Counted from the first letter of the stretch, positions 38,301 through 50,424 are shown. The stretch: DNA of 64,000 bases from Sweltsa coloradensis (GCA_024449915.1 JAMZAV010000027.1:372001-436000), one strand, 5' to 3'. The notes: a model not told the origin generated them from the letters alone. Program-made: numbers and translations.

Positions 38301-39009
38301 GCTTGTCAAACATGTAATGTAAGTATGAATTTTACTAGTCCTATAGCCAAATGGAACTTTAGACCTACACTTTTGCATTATAAATAATTTTCCACATCTG
38401 GGCCTAGGCCAGGGACGGTTTTTGATTTGTTTTATGAGAGTATAATGACACCTTTTCTCGTTCCACACAAAGAAGAAAAATTTTAAATGTCCGCTATTTG
38501 TTTACGTATCGCACTTCCTCGCCTAACTCTGCTTATACCGTCAACAAGTGTCAAGTAACTATGGTTACTTGTTGATTGTATGCCAAGTGTTTAAGGCTTA
38601 TTTTAAAACCCTTATTTGGAAGCCTTCCAACAAACTTTTTCAACTTTTTTTTTCAAAAGAGACTATCATTCTATAACCTTAATGTCCATGTAAAATATGA
38701 ACATTGTAGTCCCACCCGTCTGGTCAGAATCGCGGGCCGACGTATTAGATGTGAGCAGTAGTAGGCAGTAGTAGGCAGTAGTAGGCAGTAGCTAACATCC
38801 TTAAAGTGATTTGAGCATGTTTCAAGCCATTTTTCACCAAGAAGGAATAATCGTACCCCAATAAAATTTGGCATGTGTTGTCAGGTACCTAAATCCCCTC
38901 GATTGTGATAGTTTTCAAGTTCACATCACGTACATGACGGCTGGGTAACACCTCGAAATCACCCCAACTCTGCTTGGTGTATAAGGTGCTTGAGTGTTTA
39001 GCGCACCGC
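35309..39009. repeat. 3.7-kb near-perfect palindrome
   Basis: Left arm 35309-37126 and right arm 37194-39009 are inverted copies of about 1.8 kb around a 67-bp spacer. Identity appears very high; differences seen include a shortened TACTGCC run near 35540 against 38760 and single-base changes such as AAACCG against AAAACCG near 35900 and 38420. Outer ends read GGTATGCGCTACACACTCAAGC against the complement of GGTGCGCTAAACACTCAAGC. Paired open frames (35853-36134 with 38172-38468; 36676-36939 with 37425-37646; 35560-35745 with 38576-38761) are the same frame seen twice and have no known domain. No clear target duplication. It could be a palindromic element, an inverted duplication or an assembly fold. 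Confidence 0.85.
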
Positions 39010-39663
39010 GGCTTGGCTGCGGCGCCCTAACGGGCACCTAGATAAAGAAAATCTGACATCTCTAAAGCCATCGTTAACTAGGTGTAGCTTTTGTTTTATT
39101 ATGTGGTCTGTTCTTGCAGCTGTTCCACCATTGTTCTATGCTGTGACTGAAATGCAGACAAATCCGCAGGACAATAAGTTCATTTCGAGGTGGGAATTGT
39201 TCTGTACAGAGAGACTTCTAAGCGACATATCATAAAGCATATACCCGACTGAGATTTGTAGTACGGACTTCCTGCTTGAAATGCATATGGTAAGACAGCA
39301 GGGTCTCCACACCAAGCATATATTGAATTATTTAAACCATTAGCTCTGTGCTTAGAACGTTCTGTACTTGCATGTCATAACAATCACGTGGTTTTGTTTT
39401 GTACGGGTACATACAGCATACAATACAATCATGCAGCACCTTAATTCAAAATGAATTCTGAAGACGTTCTTGTAGAATCTTACTAGTTAAGCTTATACTC
39501 ACGAACTAGTAACATATTATCGCAAAAAGTACGCAAAATAGAAAATAAAACTAAAGATCAGTCATTGAATGATAGGAATTTGATATTAAAGTCAATAAGG
39601 GGCATTGCAATTTTTGAATAAATATGGGCAATGATAGACCAGAAGACAGTCATTGTGATAGAC
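39010..39663. other. non-coding stretch
   Basis: Starts with a short GC-rich patch (39005-39040) with small self-complementary words such as GCCC, TAAC, GGGC; otherwise AT-rich with nothing recognised. Confidence 0.35.
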
Positions 39664-39742
39664 ATTTATTATTTATTTATTTATTATTTATTTAACGTCT
39701 ATCCTATTCAGTTATAAAAACTGATTTACAAAGGAGGACAAC
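39664..39742 (-). mobile_element. retroposon 3' tail fragment (LINE or SINE)
   Basis: On the minus strand this reads GTTGTCCTCC, then AAATCAGTTTTTATAACTGA, ATAGGATAGACG and a TTAAATAAATAAT-type tail. The same ~56-bp core recurs at 43095-43173. It resembles the 3' end of SINE family A, which ends in CAGTTATATAACTGAGTGGG, a TAGACTCT word and TAAATAAATAA. It may be the tail of the partner LINE. Confidence 0.55.
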
Positions 39743-42623
39743 AATTGTGATATAATTTGTTGTTGGACAATGGATATTCTTTAGATATAGGTTGAGTGTA
39801 ACGAACGAGACAGAACTAACAATTTATTGTTATTTAGTTGGCAAGGGAAAATTAACATAGACATTTTTAATAAATATTAATATCTCATTACGATTAAAAA
39901 CATGGAAACGTGCAAAATAACTGGACGTAAAAGCTTGTATTGTAACAACCATAGGCCCTTTTGTTTACATTCTTTCATAATATTAACTAAACAAACAACA
40001 TTTATAAATACAACATTGAAATCTTATTACAAAATATACGTACACATTTCACGCCCTAAAATAAAGTTGCGCTACCCTGTTTATAGTTCAGAGGTGTACC
40101 ATTCATTTGATTGTGAAGTGGTCCAGGCGTGGAACAGGGGTGGGGGGGTTTGCTTATCGTAAAGGAGGACCTAGAACCAGATTATGTCTTTATTTCCTCC
40201 ATCACTTTACTACAGCGTATGTTATACAATCATTGAAAGCATTTTTTCACATACATTTCAAAAGTCAAAATTCATTGTTGAAGGCGAGATAGGAACAGAG
40301 ACCCACTTGGAGCGAAATCATGTTTGTGAGTATTCTGACACAATCGCGTGCATTTTTAAATCTAGGCGGCATTAAGGTTTTTGTTTTCGTAATTGTGTAA
40401 AATGTATTCCAAGATGTAGCACATAATGTTATGGTTAAATTGAAGAACGAAAAGAGATTCGTGTTTTATCAATCTAATGATTGAGTTCGTGTCAATCATG
40501 CAAACTCGGACTAGGAGTGAGATAAATAAGTAGTAAGGAAATACCATTATTTTAGTGCTGTTCCGGTCCCACAATACACATCATTGAACACTTCTCTGCG
40601 TGTATGTTTATTTAACGCGCATTTTTGTTTTAACAACGCGCTTTCATTTCCCGACGAGGCCCGGCTCGCTATATTCCCTCACCGTGCAAGCAAATGATGC
40701 AAGCGTGGCCCTATGCTATTGGATCGGCTCCAGCTGACGCCCCTAGATCGATGGAATTCAAACATAGAGTTGTTTATAAAATATGTTTGCGATTACAGAA
40801 AATTTAATCAAAACTACGACCAAATTAAATAGTTCATTCATCAAAGGGCGGGTGCTAGAATGGCCAACTTAGATAAACCACATTATTAGCATTTACTTTT
40901 CAAGTGTTTCGAAACTGACACTTAATTTAACATTGCAGTTAAATAGGTTCACTTGCTAAAGCTATTCAAGTGATTTTTATTTTGACCAGGTTCCTTTGGA
41001 ATGGTCAAACCCTTTTTCAAAGCTTCTTGGTTCATTGGTCTTGGTGATTGCAACACTTTGTTCTGTTTTGTTATTGACACGCTGTTATTACTATAAATAA
41101 ACTACGCATCATAAACTGAAGTAGCAAATTGCTAGAAGTGAATTAATAGACTAGTGGACAATGCACCATCGCGTTTCAATCTACTCTACTTGTTGGCAAT
41201 GACGCCTCTTCATTAATCATTGGGCGCTGTCTAGAAATATAGAATCAAGAGTCGATGACGTTATGAACTAGATATTCTGTTGATGTGAATGTGATGCAAA
41301 TTAGAAACATTTGTAATTTACATTTTATGTATTTTCAGATAAATTAATATGTTTAAAACGTGTTAATAATAAACCTGATGTTACGAAAATAATATATAAT
41401 CTACTTTAATATGATAATATATATACTAAAATATTATTATGCGGAAGTTATAGTACATAAAATAGCGAAGTTTGCAACCCTTTCCCACTTCGAGAATAAT
41501 TTATTTTCCATTTTCGTTCCATGTCAGCAACGCAAAGTTTCATTTGTACCAAAAAGATAAATGAAAGATTCTTATAAAATATGTATTCACGTTAGTTAAA
41601 CAATAAATTTACTTCAGGATATGATAACACACCATGGGAACTGTTTTTAGTAGCTAAATAGCCGACTGTTTGATAAATTTCATATTTCCATTAAGCTTTT
41701 TAGCGGAATATTTTGTAGTCTCAATATCAACGTCCATGTTTTAATGAAGAAATGTGATTTCAAGTGTTAACGCCAGATAACAGAAAAACACGGTCTGCCA
41801 ATAAAGTTATTTTCCTCGAGAAACTTAAAAGAGGAACGACATGTACTAAAAGAAAACTTCATTCATCCTGGCACAAAATATTTATTAGAAGAGATATTTG
41901 GGGATGAGAGGAACACCCATAAGAAGCACGGCACCTTGGCTAGGTGCCCACGTGAGGGCCTACATAGTTGCCGCCAGGCAGGATGTGGGGTGGGGGGGGG
42001 GGGAGGATCGCCAAGGAGAGCAGAGTACACAAACAACAGAGATGAAAGATAGAAACCACGGACTCTTGAGTAGGCCCTACGCAGTTTGTGGTCATTATGT
42101 GCACTCGGGCGGTAGGCTGCTCGGTATTTCCATACTGCATGGCTCAGTTGGCAAGAGCTCATGTATTTATATCCATCAAAACATCAATTTAAATATTAAG
42201 AAACGGCAAGGTTTTATTTTTAAGAACAATTGTACCAATTTAATTTCAAGAAAAATAATTCTGGGTGGAATTGATGGAAAACGCGTTTGTCCGGCAAACG
42301 GGCGTAGTATTCCATATAAATGAGCATTCATAATAATTAATCGTAACAAACTGAAAGTTTTTATTAAAAGTTGCTAACTCGTCGCATTTATTAAATAGAA
42401 CGCCCAAGGGACGTGACTCGGGATTCGGGAATATCCTCACATAACTCACAGTCACCAAGCTACTCGCAGATGGGAACGTTTTATGAGACATTGTTTTATT
42501 TTCAAGTATTACATACTAGTGATGAAAATATATGGGTTTAGAACTGAACCGCAGCCGAAAAACAGTTTAATACACTTAAAATTAACTTCGTGACTCGTTG
42601 GTGAGCACAACTATCCTTGTTTT
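39743..42623. other. AT-rich non-coding stretch
   Basis: Open frames at 39902-40162 and 41898-42323 (141 codons, glycine-rich because of a 12-bp G-run at 41992-42003) have no recognised domain. Nothing else supported. Confidence 0.35.
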
Positions 42624-43056
42624 CAGTGGCGTATCCAGAAATTCATAAGGGGGGGGGGGGGTTCAACCAATTAATTCATAGATGTACCGAAGGCTAAGTG
42701 GGGGGTCCGGGGGATTGTCCCCCGAAACAAAATTCTTCTTCAAGGTCATTTTGGTAAAAATCTGGGCGTTTTAAAGCATCACAATGACCAACTTTTTATC
42801 TACTAAATCCTGTCCAAAAGTTTTCTCTTTTAAGTATTTTGGTGAAAATCAGTACGTTTAACTTTAAAGCATCACAATAACTAAGTTGTATCAACTCAAA
42901 TCCTCTTTTGTTCAGATGGTAATTTCAAATTTGCCTTTAGTATTGCGATAAAACAATTATTCTATATTCTCCATTGAAACGTTAAAGTGTACTTTCACAC
43001 TTTTTTGGCAAAAGGTGGTGGGGGTTTATCCCCCCTCCCCCTTGAATACGCCACTG
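42624..43056. mobile_element. MITE with CAGTGGCGTATC ends
   Basis: Ends are CAGTGGCGTATCC (42624) and the complement of CAGTGGCGTATTC (ending 43056). The start CAGTG fits the hAT pattern YARNG. Near both ends lie G-runs or C-runs (G13 at 42649-42661; CCCCCCTCCCCC near 43030). The flanking octamers (CCTTGTTT and CCTGCTTC) match at five of eight positions, compatible with a decayed 8-bp target duplication. The right flank continues directly as a SINE head, so the element may have landed in a SINE. Confidence 0.55.
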
Positions 43057-43094
43057 CCTGCTTCTAATGCAGAAGGTCCAGGATACGATTCTAG
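43057..43094 (+). mobile_element. SINE family A, tRNA-like head fragment
   Basis: CTGCTTCTAATGCAGAAGG followed by TCCAGGATACGATTCT matches the head of the SINEs at 46485 and 28270. It is bounded by the MITE on the left and by a retroposon tail on the right. Confidence 0.5.
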
Positions 43095-43173
43095 ATTTAT
43101 TTATTTATTTATTTATTTTTATTTAACGTCTATCCTATTCAGTTATAAAAACTGATTTACAAAGGAGGACAAC
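43095..43173 (-). mobile_element. retroposon 3' tail fragment, second copy
   Basis: Shares with 39664-39742 an identical core (from TTTAACGTCTATCC through AAGGAGGACAAC) and then diverges at the same base, suggesting a real boundary. A TTTA-repeat tail lies on the left. Confidence 0.55.
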
Positions 43174-43429
43174 TAAATAAATCTAATTACATAGATGCAG
43201 AAACAACAATAAACTACATTTTCGTAGATATTTGAAATAGTAGCATTACAACAACAATGCATTTAAACACAACAATTTTGGTAACAAATAAAAAAATATA
43301 TATTATATGCATTTAATGAATGAATCAAATATAAAAAAGGGTGTAGAATGAAAAGAAAAGAAAAGAAAGGGGGGGGAAAAGGAAAAAAGAAAGAAAAAGA
43401 CAAAGAAAAAGAAAAAAAAAAAGAAAAGA

Positions 43430-43468
<39 letters not shown>

Positions 43469-44036
43469 AAAAAAAACATTAAAAAAGAAAAACGAAAAGA
43501 AAAAAACTGATTTATTAGACGATCCCACTCAAACGAATATGAGGTTTGCCAAAAATCAGGAACAGCAAATTCAAGCAGAAGTTATTTCACTACTAACATG
43601 GGCTTATAAATCCATCAATACTTAAGTTGATTGAATTTCGGTGCTAGTCCGAAGCGTATGGCTCTACGTCTACGAGAATGCGGGTTTGAATCCCACATGA
43701 GGCATTGTTTATTATTATCGTCCTTCAAAGTCGTCAATCACTACTTATCATATCAATTTTATATCATATCAAAAAATTATACATATCAATATCCATATCA
43801 ATTATCAATAATGCTTTATATCCAACTATTCTTTCTTCTTACACTGTGTATATCATTATAATTACTATCACTTTTAATATTAATTATTAATTATAGACTA
43901 TTCACTTTCTCTGCAAAGAGTTATACTTGTACACTGTACTAGTCTAAGTGAATAAAAATATCTATCTATCTATCTATTGTATCGAATAGCCTTATTAGTG
44001 CATTAATAGAAGATGTAAAGCAACCGAGATCATGCT
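43174..44036. other. non-coding stretch outside the purine tract
   Basis: Contains a B-box-like word GGTTTGAATCC at 43683-43693 within a possible tRNA-like segment (about 43634-43705), TATCA-rich sequence to 43850, and a short TATC repeat near 43961-43977. No supported gene. Confidence 0.3.
43350..43476 (+). repeat. polypurine GA-rich tract
   Basis: 127 bp with only one pyrimidine (C at 43401), including a GAAA repeat at 43436-43470 and an eight-G run near 43369. A minus-strand frame here (43325-43528) is low-complexity Phe/Ser/Leu and is not a gene. Confidence 0.9.
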
Positions 44037-44220
44037 TTTTGGTGAACGGAGTCTTTGGAGCCGTCCTAGTAACGCAGCACATTTATAATACACGGTATTG
44101 TGAAGTATAACGTTGGCGATGATAGAATTTGCTTGGATCACTTTAAATTAAAGTCCTCCGATGAAAATCAGTTCTGTGAATGAGATAGTGTACTCTACAT
44201 ACGAATTAATTTATTTAATC
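44037..44220 (+). mobile_element. SINE family A, internally deleted copy
   Basis: Begins in the middle of the family (GGTGAACGGAGTC, TTTGGAGCCGTCCTAG, AACGCAGCACAT), jumps to the 3' part (GGATCACTTTAAATTAAAG, CCGATGAAAATCAGTTCTG) and ends with a GTACTCTAC-type terminus before an AT-rich tail. Compared with 46453-46870 it lacks the head and much of the body. Confidence 0.6.
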
Positions 44221-45008
44221 GGGTGAAGGAAACTGGTTAGTAAATGAACTGCAAATATTGATTTTAATTTTGTTTTCGTTTTAATTCCTTCATGAGAAAT
44301 ATGTTTCTGTCATCTGTCCACTGAGAAAACACAAAGCCCGTCTGTTACTTGATGGATCCGACGTGTTTCTTCTCTAAGCAAATGAAATATGGAACAGTAC
44401 CACATCTTCGTAGTTTCGTGGCGATCCCCCACTCCATAAACTTGGCTCAAACGACTACACGACTCATTTAGAAAACTATTCCCACATCCCTTCAGTCCCC
44501 ACCCACCCACACACATACGCGTCTCACATATGTTCCACGGAGCGACACTGCTCTAGTCTGACGGCGCCTAGCTAGTGTGATGTTCTGCAACCTACGCGGG
44601 CACATGTCGTCGTCGCGTTCAGGTCAAGTGCAAGGCGTCGTGCACCACGAGTAGCTACAGCTAGCCCCGTGCGAAGTGGCGGCCATTCAAACGGATCCAT
44701 GTCAACATACACGCGTAGTTCGTCCTCTCGATCTTTAAATAAAATATACAGATCCGTACGACGATGTAAAACTCTGTTTTATTAACAGACTCCCGATGTA
44801 AGAGACGGTGCAGGAGATGGAACGTATGGCCCGGGTACGGCTGTGTTGCGATGTCGGGGCAGTTAAAAGTGAGCTTTTCGACGCTATGGAATATCTTGGA
44901 AACACACCGCATAGGATCAAGTGAAAAGTTTTATTGCAAGAAATATGACGACTAGTTTTTGACAACGTAAAGTTTTATTGTGTTTTACCTGTGACCGGAG
45001 GGAGAGTA
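44221..45008. promoter_or_regulatory. possible CpG-containing promoter region
   Basis: The segment 44500-44900 is less AT-rich than most of the window and has many CG dinucleotides (for example near 44607-44640 and 44820-44850). It lies directly upstream of the candidate first exon. No TATA box was identified. Open frames here are unrecognised. Promoter status is inference from position and composition. Confidence 0.25.
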
Positions 45009-45111
45009 ATGCCGGTGGTGACGTCACCACGAGGTGGGATTGTGATACTCTCCATCATCACGTGTCTTCTTGGGGTGGTCCCCGATGACGTAGGAGATTT
45101 CCAGCTACATC
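45009..45111 (+). CDS. candidate first coding exon of a secreted or membrane protein
   Basis: ATG at 45009 opens 34 codons: MPVVTSPRGG, then the hydrophobic run IVILSIITCLLGVV (residues about 11-24), then PDDVGDFQLH. The run, short N-terminal region with an Arg, and following acidic stretch look like a secretory signal peptide with cleavage around residues 22-26. Immediately after comes GTGAGT (45112-45117), a consensus 5' splice donor, so the exon would end in phase 1, common for first exons of secreted proteins. Without splicing the frame runs to a stop at 45189-45191. I do not recognise the protein and could not identify a following exon. A chance frame remains possible. Confidence 0.4.
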
Positions 45112-46452
45112 GTGAGTACACTCATGTTGTCGTACGTGAACTTCTTGTGTGCGAGGTTAATGATCCGAAACAGAATGATGTCTTTTTGTAGTCTGATATG
45201 GCGATTTGTTATATTGAGTTCTGAACTTCAGTTTAATTAGTGAACATTATTTTGTGTGCATGCTGTTGATCGTACTCTCAATGAAATGTGTTGACATAAT
45301 AAAGGATTGTGAAAGCATTTGCGCATGCGCGAATACGTATGTCCGTCCATTTGCTCTCGGAGCTTTGGGCAGCGGATCGTGATAAGATTTCACTCATACC
45401 CAAAAGTTAACAGTAAAAGTATAACAAACATTAATCTATTTGTTAATGTATATTACCTTTACAATCTCTAACCTTTTTTATAATATATTAAAAACACTTT
45501 AACTGGCAATGCTTTTGGTAGTGGTAGATGATACTATGTCAAAAGCGGCCTCGTAGCAATGATGTAACTTCTATGTTTAAAAGTAGCCATGAACGACAAT
45601 TTTTTTTGTTTCCAATATTAGCCAAGAACATCTGCCTCGTTTGTAGTAGAATATTATTTCCAACATGCTATACTAGAGATGTCATGAGGTATAATGCTAT
45701 AGTGAAATTGTCACATGGCAAGAACAAAATTATCATTTTAAATTCCTCTATCCCATGTCCAAATTTAAATACGTAATATGAAATATTTAAATTTGTAATT
45801 GAATCTAATAAAACGAAATTTAAGCTTGAAACTAAATAATTAACAGGTTTGCATATTTTGTCTGAATATGCACGGATTACTTCGTTGGGAAAGAAATCTA
45901 AAAAAAAAAAACTTAAATGATATTCTTGTTTTGAAAAATTCATTAATTAATATTTTATTCAACGTTAGTGTAAAGATTTACAGTACATTTTATATAAAAT
46001 AGCAGCTAAGGTACCTAAAATGCCTTGTAAACCATGTTTCTAATCGTGTCCCCCATCGAATGTTGTATCATACGTTAGAAATCTTATACCCTGGATAAAA
46101 ATCTTGACATGTTGGCAACGAATGGTCAATGCATCCATTATACCGCGCGACATCAACTTGTGTAAAAACACGAATGCTATATAGGCTTCCGGATCTGAAC
46201 GCCAAAAGATGCTATAAATACCCACGAGGAACATTCTTTCTATGAACCCGCCGTATTGCCTTATGTCTACTACGTGCTTGCTTAAAACGACTTTTTAGTA
46301 AAGTGCATTTATGTAAATATTTAATTCGAAAGCTGCACTGATTTAAACTCTTTGGCATTTAAAGCTTGTTGTGTAAATAGGCTAATTATTTTTATTCAAA
46401 CTGAATAAACCAAATTTAAACTAATACAAACAAATATAAACAAATATAAACT
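45112..46452. other. non-coding stretch (possible intron)
   Basis: If the exon at 45009 is real this is its intron. No second exon recognised; frames at 45528-45776 and 45668-45943 have no domain. Confidence 0.3.
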
Positions 46453-46870
46453 TTTGGGTAGCTCGTTGGTCTTGTGGTTATAGCATTTCTGCTTCCAATG
46501 CTGAAGGTCCAGGGTTGGATTTCCGCTAAAGTCAGAAGTTTTTTAACTTCTGATTTGGACTTGAGTCCATCAGTTCTTGTATTAGGTACTTGTAAACGGT
46601 GACTTTGGAGCCGTCCTAGCAACGAGGCACATAATAAATTCAAGGTTGTTCTGAATCGGCCTTGTTGATTCTGGCGTTAATCCGCGGACCCGCACTGTCC
46701 ATATCACTGATTGCTATATTTCCTATTACAAAAATATCGATCTTTGGTTAGTTGTCGCTCATTCGTCGATTGCGTCGGGGCCTACAGGGTTGGCTTGGTC
46801 GCTTTGGTTTACTGTCCCGCACTGAAAATCAGTTATATAACTGAGTGGGTAGACTCTAAATAAATAAATG
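46453..46870 (+). mobile_element. tRNA-derived SINE family A, full-length reference copy
   Basis: Head GGGTAGCTCGTTGGTCTTGT with tRNA-like A box, TTCCAATGCTGAAGG, and a B-box region GGGTTGGATTTCC. Then come a hairpin-like AGAAGTTTTTTAACTTCT, a body with TTTGGAGCCGTCCTAGCAAC and TCGTCGATTGCGTCGGGGCC, and an end CAGTTATATAACTGAGTGGG with a TAAATAAATAAATG tail. Length about 418 bp, long for a tRNA-SINE. Other copies: 27922-28320 (minus, near full), and fragments at 3169, 26096, 43057, 44037 and 50290. An ATTT-rich run of the opposite orientation follows at 46871-46905. Confidence 0.78.
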
Positions 46871-49800
46871 TATGTATTTATTTATTTATATTATTTATTT
46901 ATTTCTAACAACAGGTATTAAACCCACAACTGTTAGGTATAGCTAAAACTAAACAATTAAAAAAATATACAATTCAAAATAATACAATGTACGTTTCCTA
47001 TACAAATCAATTAAAACACTATAAAAATTAAGTACTATAAAATTAAGATTTTACAACAAGTACAAACAAGAAAAAATTTAGTAACAAAAAAAAAGTACAT
47101 ATATATATATAACTAAATCTTTAGATTTATATTTATTACAATAACATAACTTTGTGGCTTATTGTTTATATTGTATAAACTGTCAACGTTTAAGTATGCC
47201 TATAATGCTACCGTGGTCAATCAAAACTGGTACAGCGAAAAATTTCGTATTTTATAGCTTGATTATACTGCACTAAAACTATATGTTGCAGAAGAATTTT
47301 TACGTATGAAAATGTTGTTTTAACCTACTACGTTTTTTTTTTTTGGTGAATCTAAATAAGTGCTCTGAATGTGTTGTATAGTAGCTTGTCAGTTCTATAA
47401 AATATGTCGTGTTTATTCATTTTGATCCCGGTTGTAAAGGTATTAGAACGGAGAACCTCGATATAAGTGAGCGATTACCATAACTTAATAGGAAACTGAC
47501 TTGCATAGCTATTGCTTCTACAAACTCTTGTATTTTACTTAGTGCACTTACCATATTGTGCTTTTCGTGTCTTAAACAATGTAACAGTAGATAATATCTT
47601 TGTCACGATATAACTCATCTGAATTGTCGTGCTCGCCGTTGTGCGGAAATATTAGCTATAAATTAATACGAACTTCTCACAGAACGTATTTACGTGTGAA
47701 ATTGTAATTCTTCAAATGACAACTGCTTATTTAAAGTTCACACCATAAAACATTAACTTTATTTTACATTAAACATGGTTTAATTATCCAGGTGCATAAT
47801 GCACACCGGAAATGTGAAGAATTAAGATTCAAATCATTTCTTTTCTGTGGAACAAAAATAAAAACAATATGGTATGTACATGAAGAAACTGTCTAAAACT
47901 CAGTCGCATCAAAACACCGAATATATTTCAACTCAAATTTAATTGTTATGAACTAAATGAATCCAAATAAATATTATAAAATTTGGAATGATGTTTACGT
48001 ACAATTTTATATTAGGCCTATATGAAATAAGTTTGTATTTATTTACTTACATATTACACACCGCTAAGCTATAGAAATAATTATTTCACTTAATTCTAGT
48101 ATAATGCATGTTGAATATAACTGGGCATCAAGAAGGGGTGATTAAGTACATGAAACCTGTTACAGTAGGTAAAAGAAGTAATTAGAAACCCTTAAAAATA
48201 AATAAATACAGTCAAAGATGAACTCGACGTTCTAGATTATAATATTATGTTTACTGTCCTCTGAAGAAAGTTAAACTAGTAACATGTACGAGATAATCGT
48301 AATTAATGTTTGTGTTCCTAATGAGATAATCACTAATCTCTCATCTGTTTTGAGTGTGTCTATCATTAACGCAAGGTACAAAAACATTAATTGTTGAACC
48401 AGTAACTAATTCATATTTTCTGTTGGCAATAGTCCATGGCTTTTGCGTTGTTTTCAAAACAGTTAAATCTATTTTTACACAATTGTTATGCTTGTTTTGA
48501 ACTCCTGTCAAGAGTAAATAGAAAATTCACGATATTACTGTTTCCAATAGAACATTGTACATTCTTGTGTTTCAATACAGTGTTCACGAATTACATACGC
48601 GTATTTGAATCTATTTAGTTTCCCTTTACACCAAGTTAGCTTAATAGCAAACCCACGAGACGCCAATGTGTAGACAATTAATATATTAACTAAACACTGG
48701 TTTATTCGCTAGTGCGCAATGTGCTTACATAGAATAAACATAATTTTAATTATTTGAGTGAAGGAAATCTACGTCTTTCGCTATACATTTCTATTTTTAG
48801 AACAATGTATACTAATGTATACTCAACTTCAAAAAGTTCTCGCGGTCAAAACCAGTTTTTCTCTCATTTTGAAAGTAAACATTTTATTTTGAGTATACAT
48901 TTTTTAATTCAAGTAATTTTAATTTAGAGCACAGATTAAGTAAGAACATCACTTGGTTAATTTTAACCAAACGGTACACCAAAATATCGTTTAAAATATA
49001 TATGCGACCATAATTGCTGAAATCACGGCTAGATACCGCTACTGGCCCGGTGGTTAATGGTTGTAGACTATTGATACCATACAGACAGAAAAGTAATAAT
49101 CACTATCTATAAGCCAGCTGTGCAAACGAACGCTTTTAAGTTAACCCTTGCATTGTCACGTGGGAGCATCAATACATTGACGCCTCTATTACGTTAGGGC
49201 AAGTCTCATCCCACATTAGTGTTCGAAAAGTATTTATATACTGACAGACAATCGTCGCTTTCTCAACACTTGCACACTTGTACACATTTCTTACACGATC
49301 TTTTGTTAGGCCTTTGTCTACATTTCACGCCCAATTTATTTTAGTACATTCCTTTCTGGCTAGGCCAAGCTCCCCCCAGTCTACAGTTTGGCTTTCTGCC
49401 TATACTTTTCATACATATGCTTTAACCCTCTTATGTTAATAAACCATAATAATATACTATTCAACTTTATGAATGCAGTCAATTTTGTCATACTTCATTC
49501 CTCACGGACTTCTAATTCCTCCAACAATAATTTTTTGTTTTTTCAATCCAAACTTTAATAGCAACTATTTACTATAGACTGTTACTGCATGATTCCAAAT
49601 GTGGTTAAATGTGTTCAAGATTCCTTCTAAACCCGAATTTTAATTAATTGCTGGTATATCTACATAATTATCTGTTCTCTAAGGAAGTGTTGACAATTTG
49701 CTTGCTTACATTATTTTTAATTATTGATAACAAAATATTATCAAGCAATATGTAGACATACTTTATTGTACGGTCGTGGATGGATGAAGAAACAACTCAA

Positions 49801-50289
49801 GCAGTACAGGTTTTATCTCGTATACTGCCTATGCCAGACGTGATCTGCATGATGTCATGTTATAACTGTACTGATAACAAGCTCTAACCCTGACAATCTT
49901 TTATTGCCATTCCATCACATGAACTATTAAATGTTATTTCTACACAATGATTTCTGAGATAAACTATATGAAGTCAAGAAATATACAACTTCGTTAGGTG
50001 AGACCGTGAGTTGTGAGTTATTTTTATCGTTTGAAGATTCCAAATCCTTAAAATAATGTTTGTTGTAGTAAAAGAGGTATATACTGTTTATCTAGACAGT
50101 TGGCATTCCGGAAGTAGACGAAACGAAAACGTAAATAAACTACATATCCTGACGTTGCGGCTTCCCTTCTCTGAGCCACCCCTAAAAGGAAGTTAGTTTT
50201 GTTGTGTTTTTATTGCATTTTGTTTGTTTACTTTTATGAGGTAGGTTTCACCAAAGTATGATATGGGTGTGTTATTTCATGTGCAATCT
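46871..50289. other. AT-rich non-coding stretch
   Basis: ATTT and AT simple runs at 46871-46905 and 47098-47111. No recognisable gene; the frame at 48436-48618 has no domain. Confidence 0.4.
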
Positions 50290-50335
50290 GGCGAATATCA
50301 GTTCTGTAATTGAGTGGTGAGTAGACTCTTAAATA
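50290..50335 (+). mobile_element. SINE family A, 3' end fragment
   Basis: ATATCAGTTCTGTAATTGAG, TGGTGAGTAGACTCTTAAAT matches the family terminus. Very short remnant. Confidence 0.45.
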
Positions 50336-50424
50336 CATATTTTTATTTGTTTTTAATTTATTAGCCAACACCAATCGAGCTCGGAGAATTGTGTGTTAGA
50401 ATGCCCGCTTGTAGGGTACACATA

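Noticed and set aside
41898..42323. 141-codon frame, the longest in the window
   Set aside because: Crosses a G-run, low-complexity in part, no domain recognised and overlapped by equally open frames on the other strand.
43325..43528. 67-codon Phe/Ser-rich frame
   Set aside because: Shadow of the polypurine tract on the minus strand.
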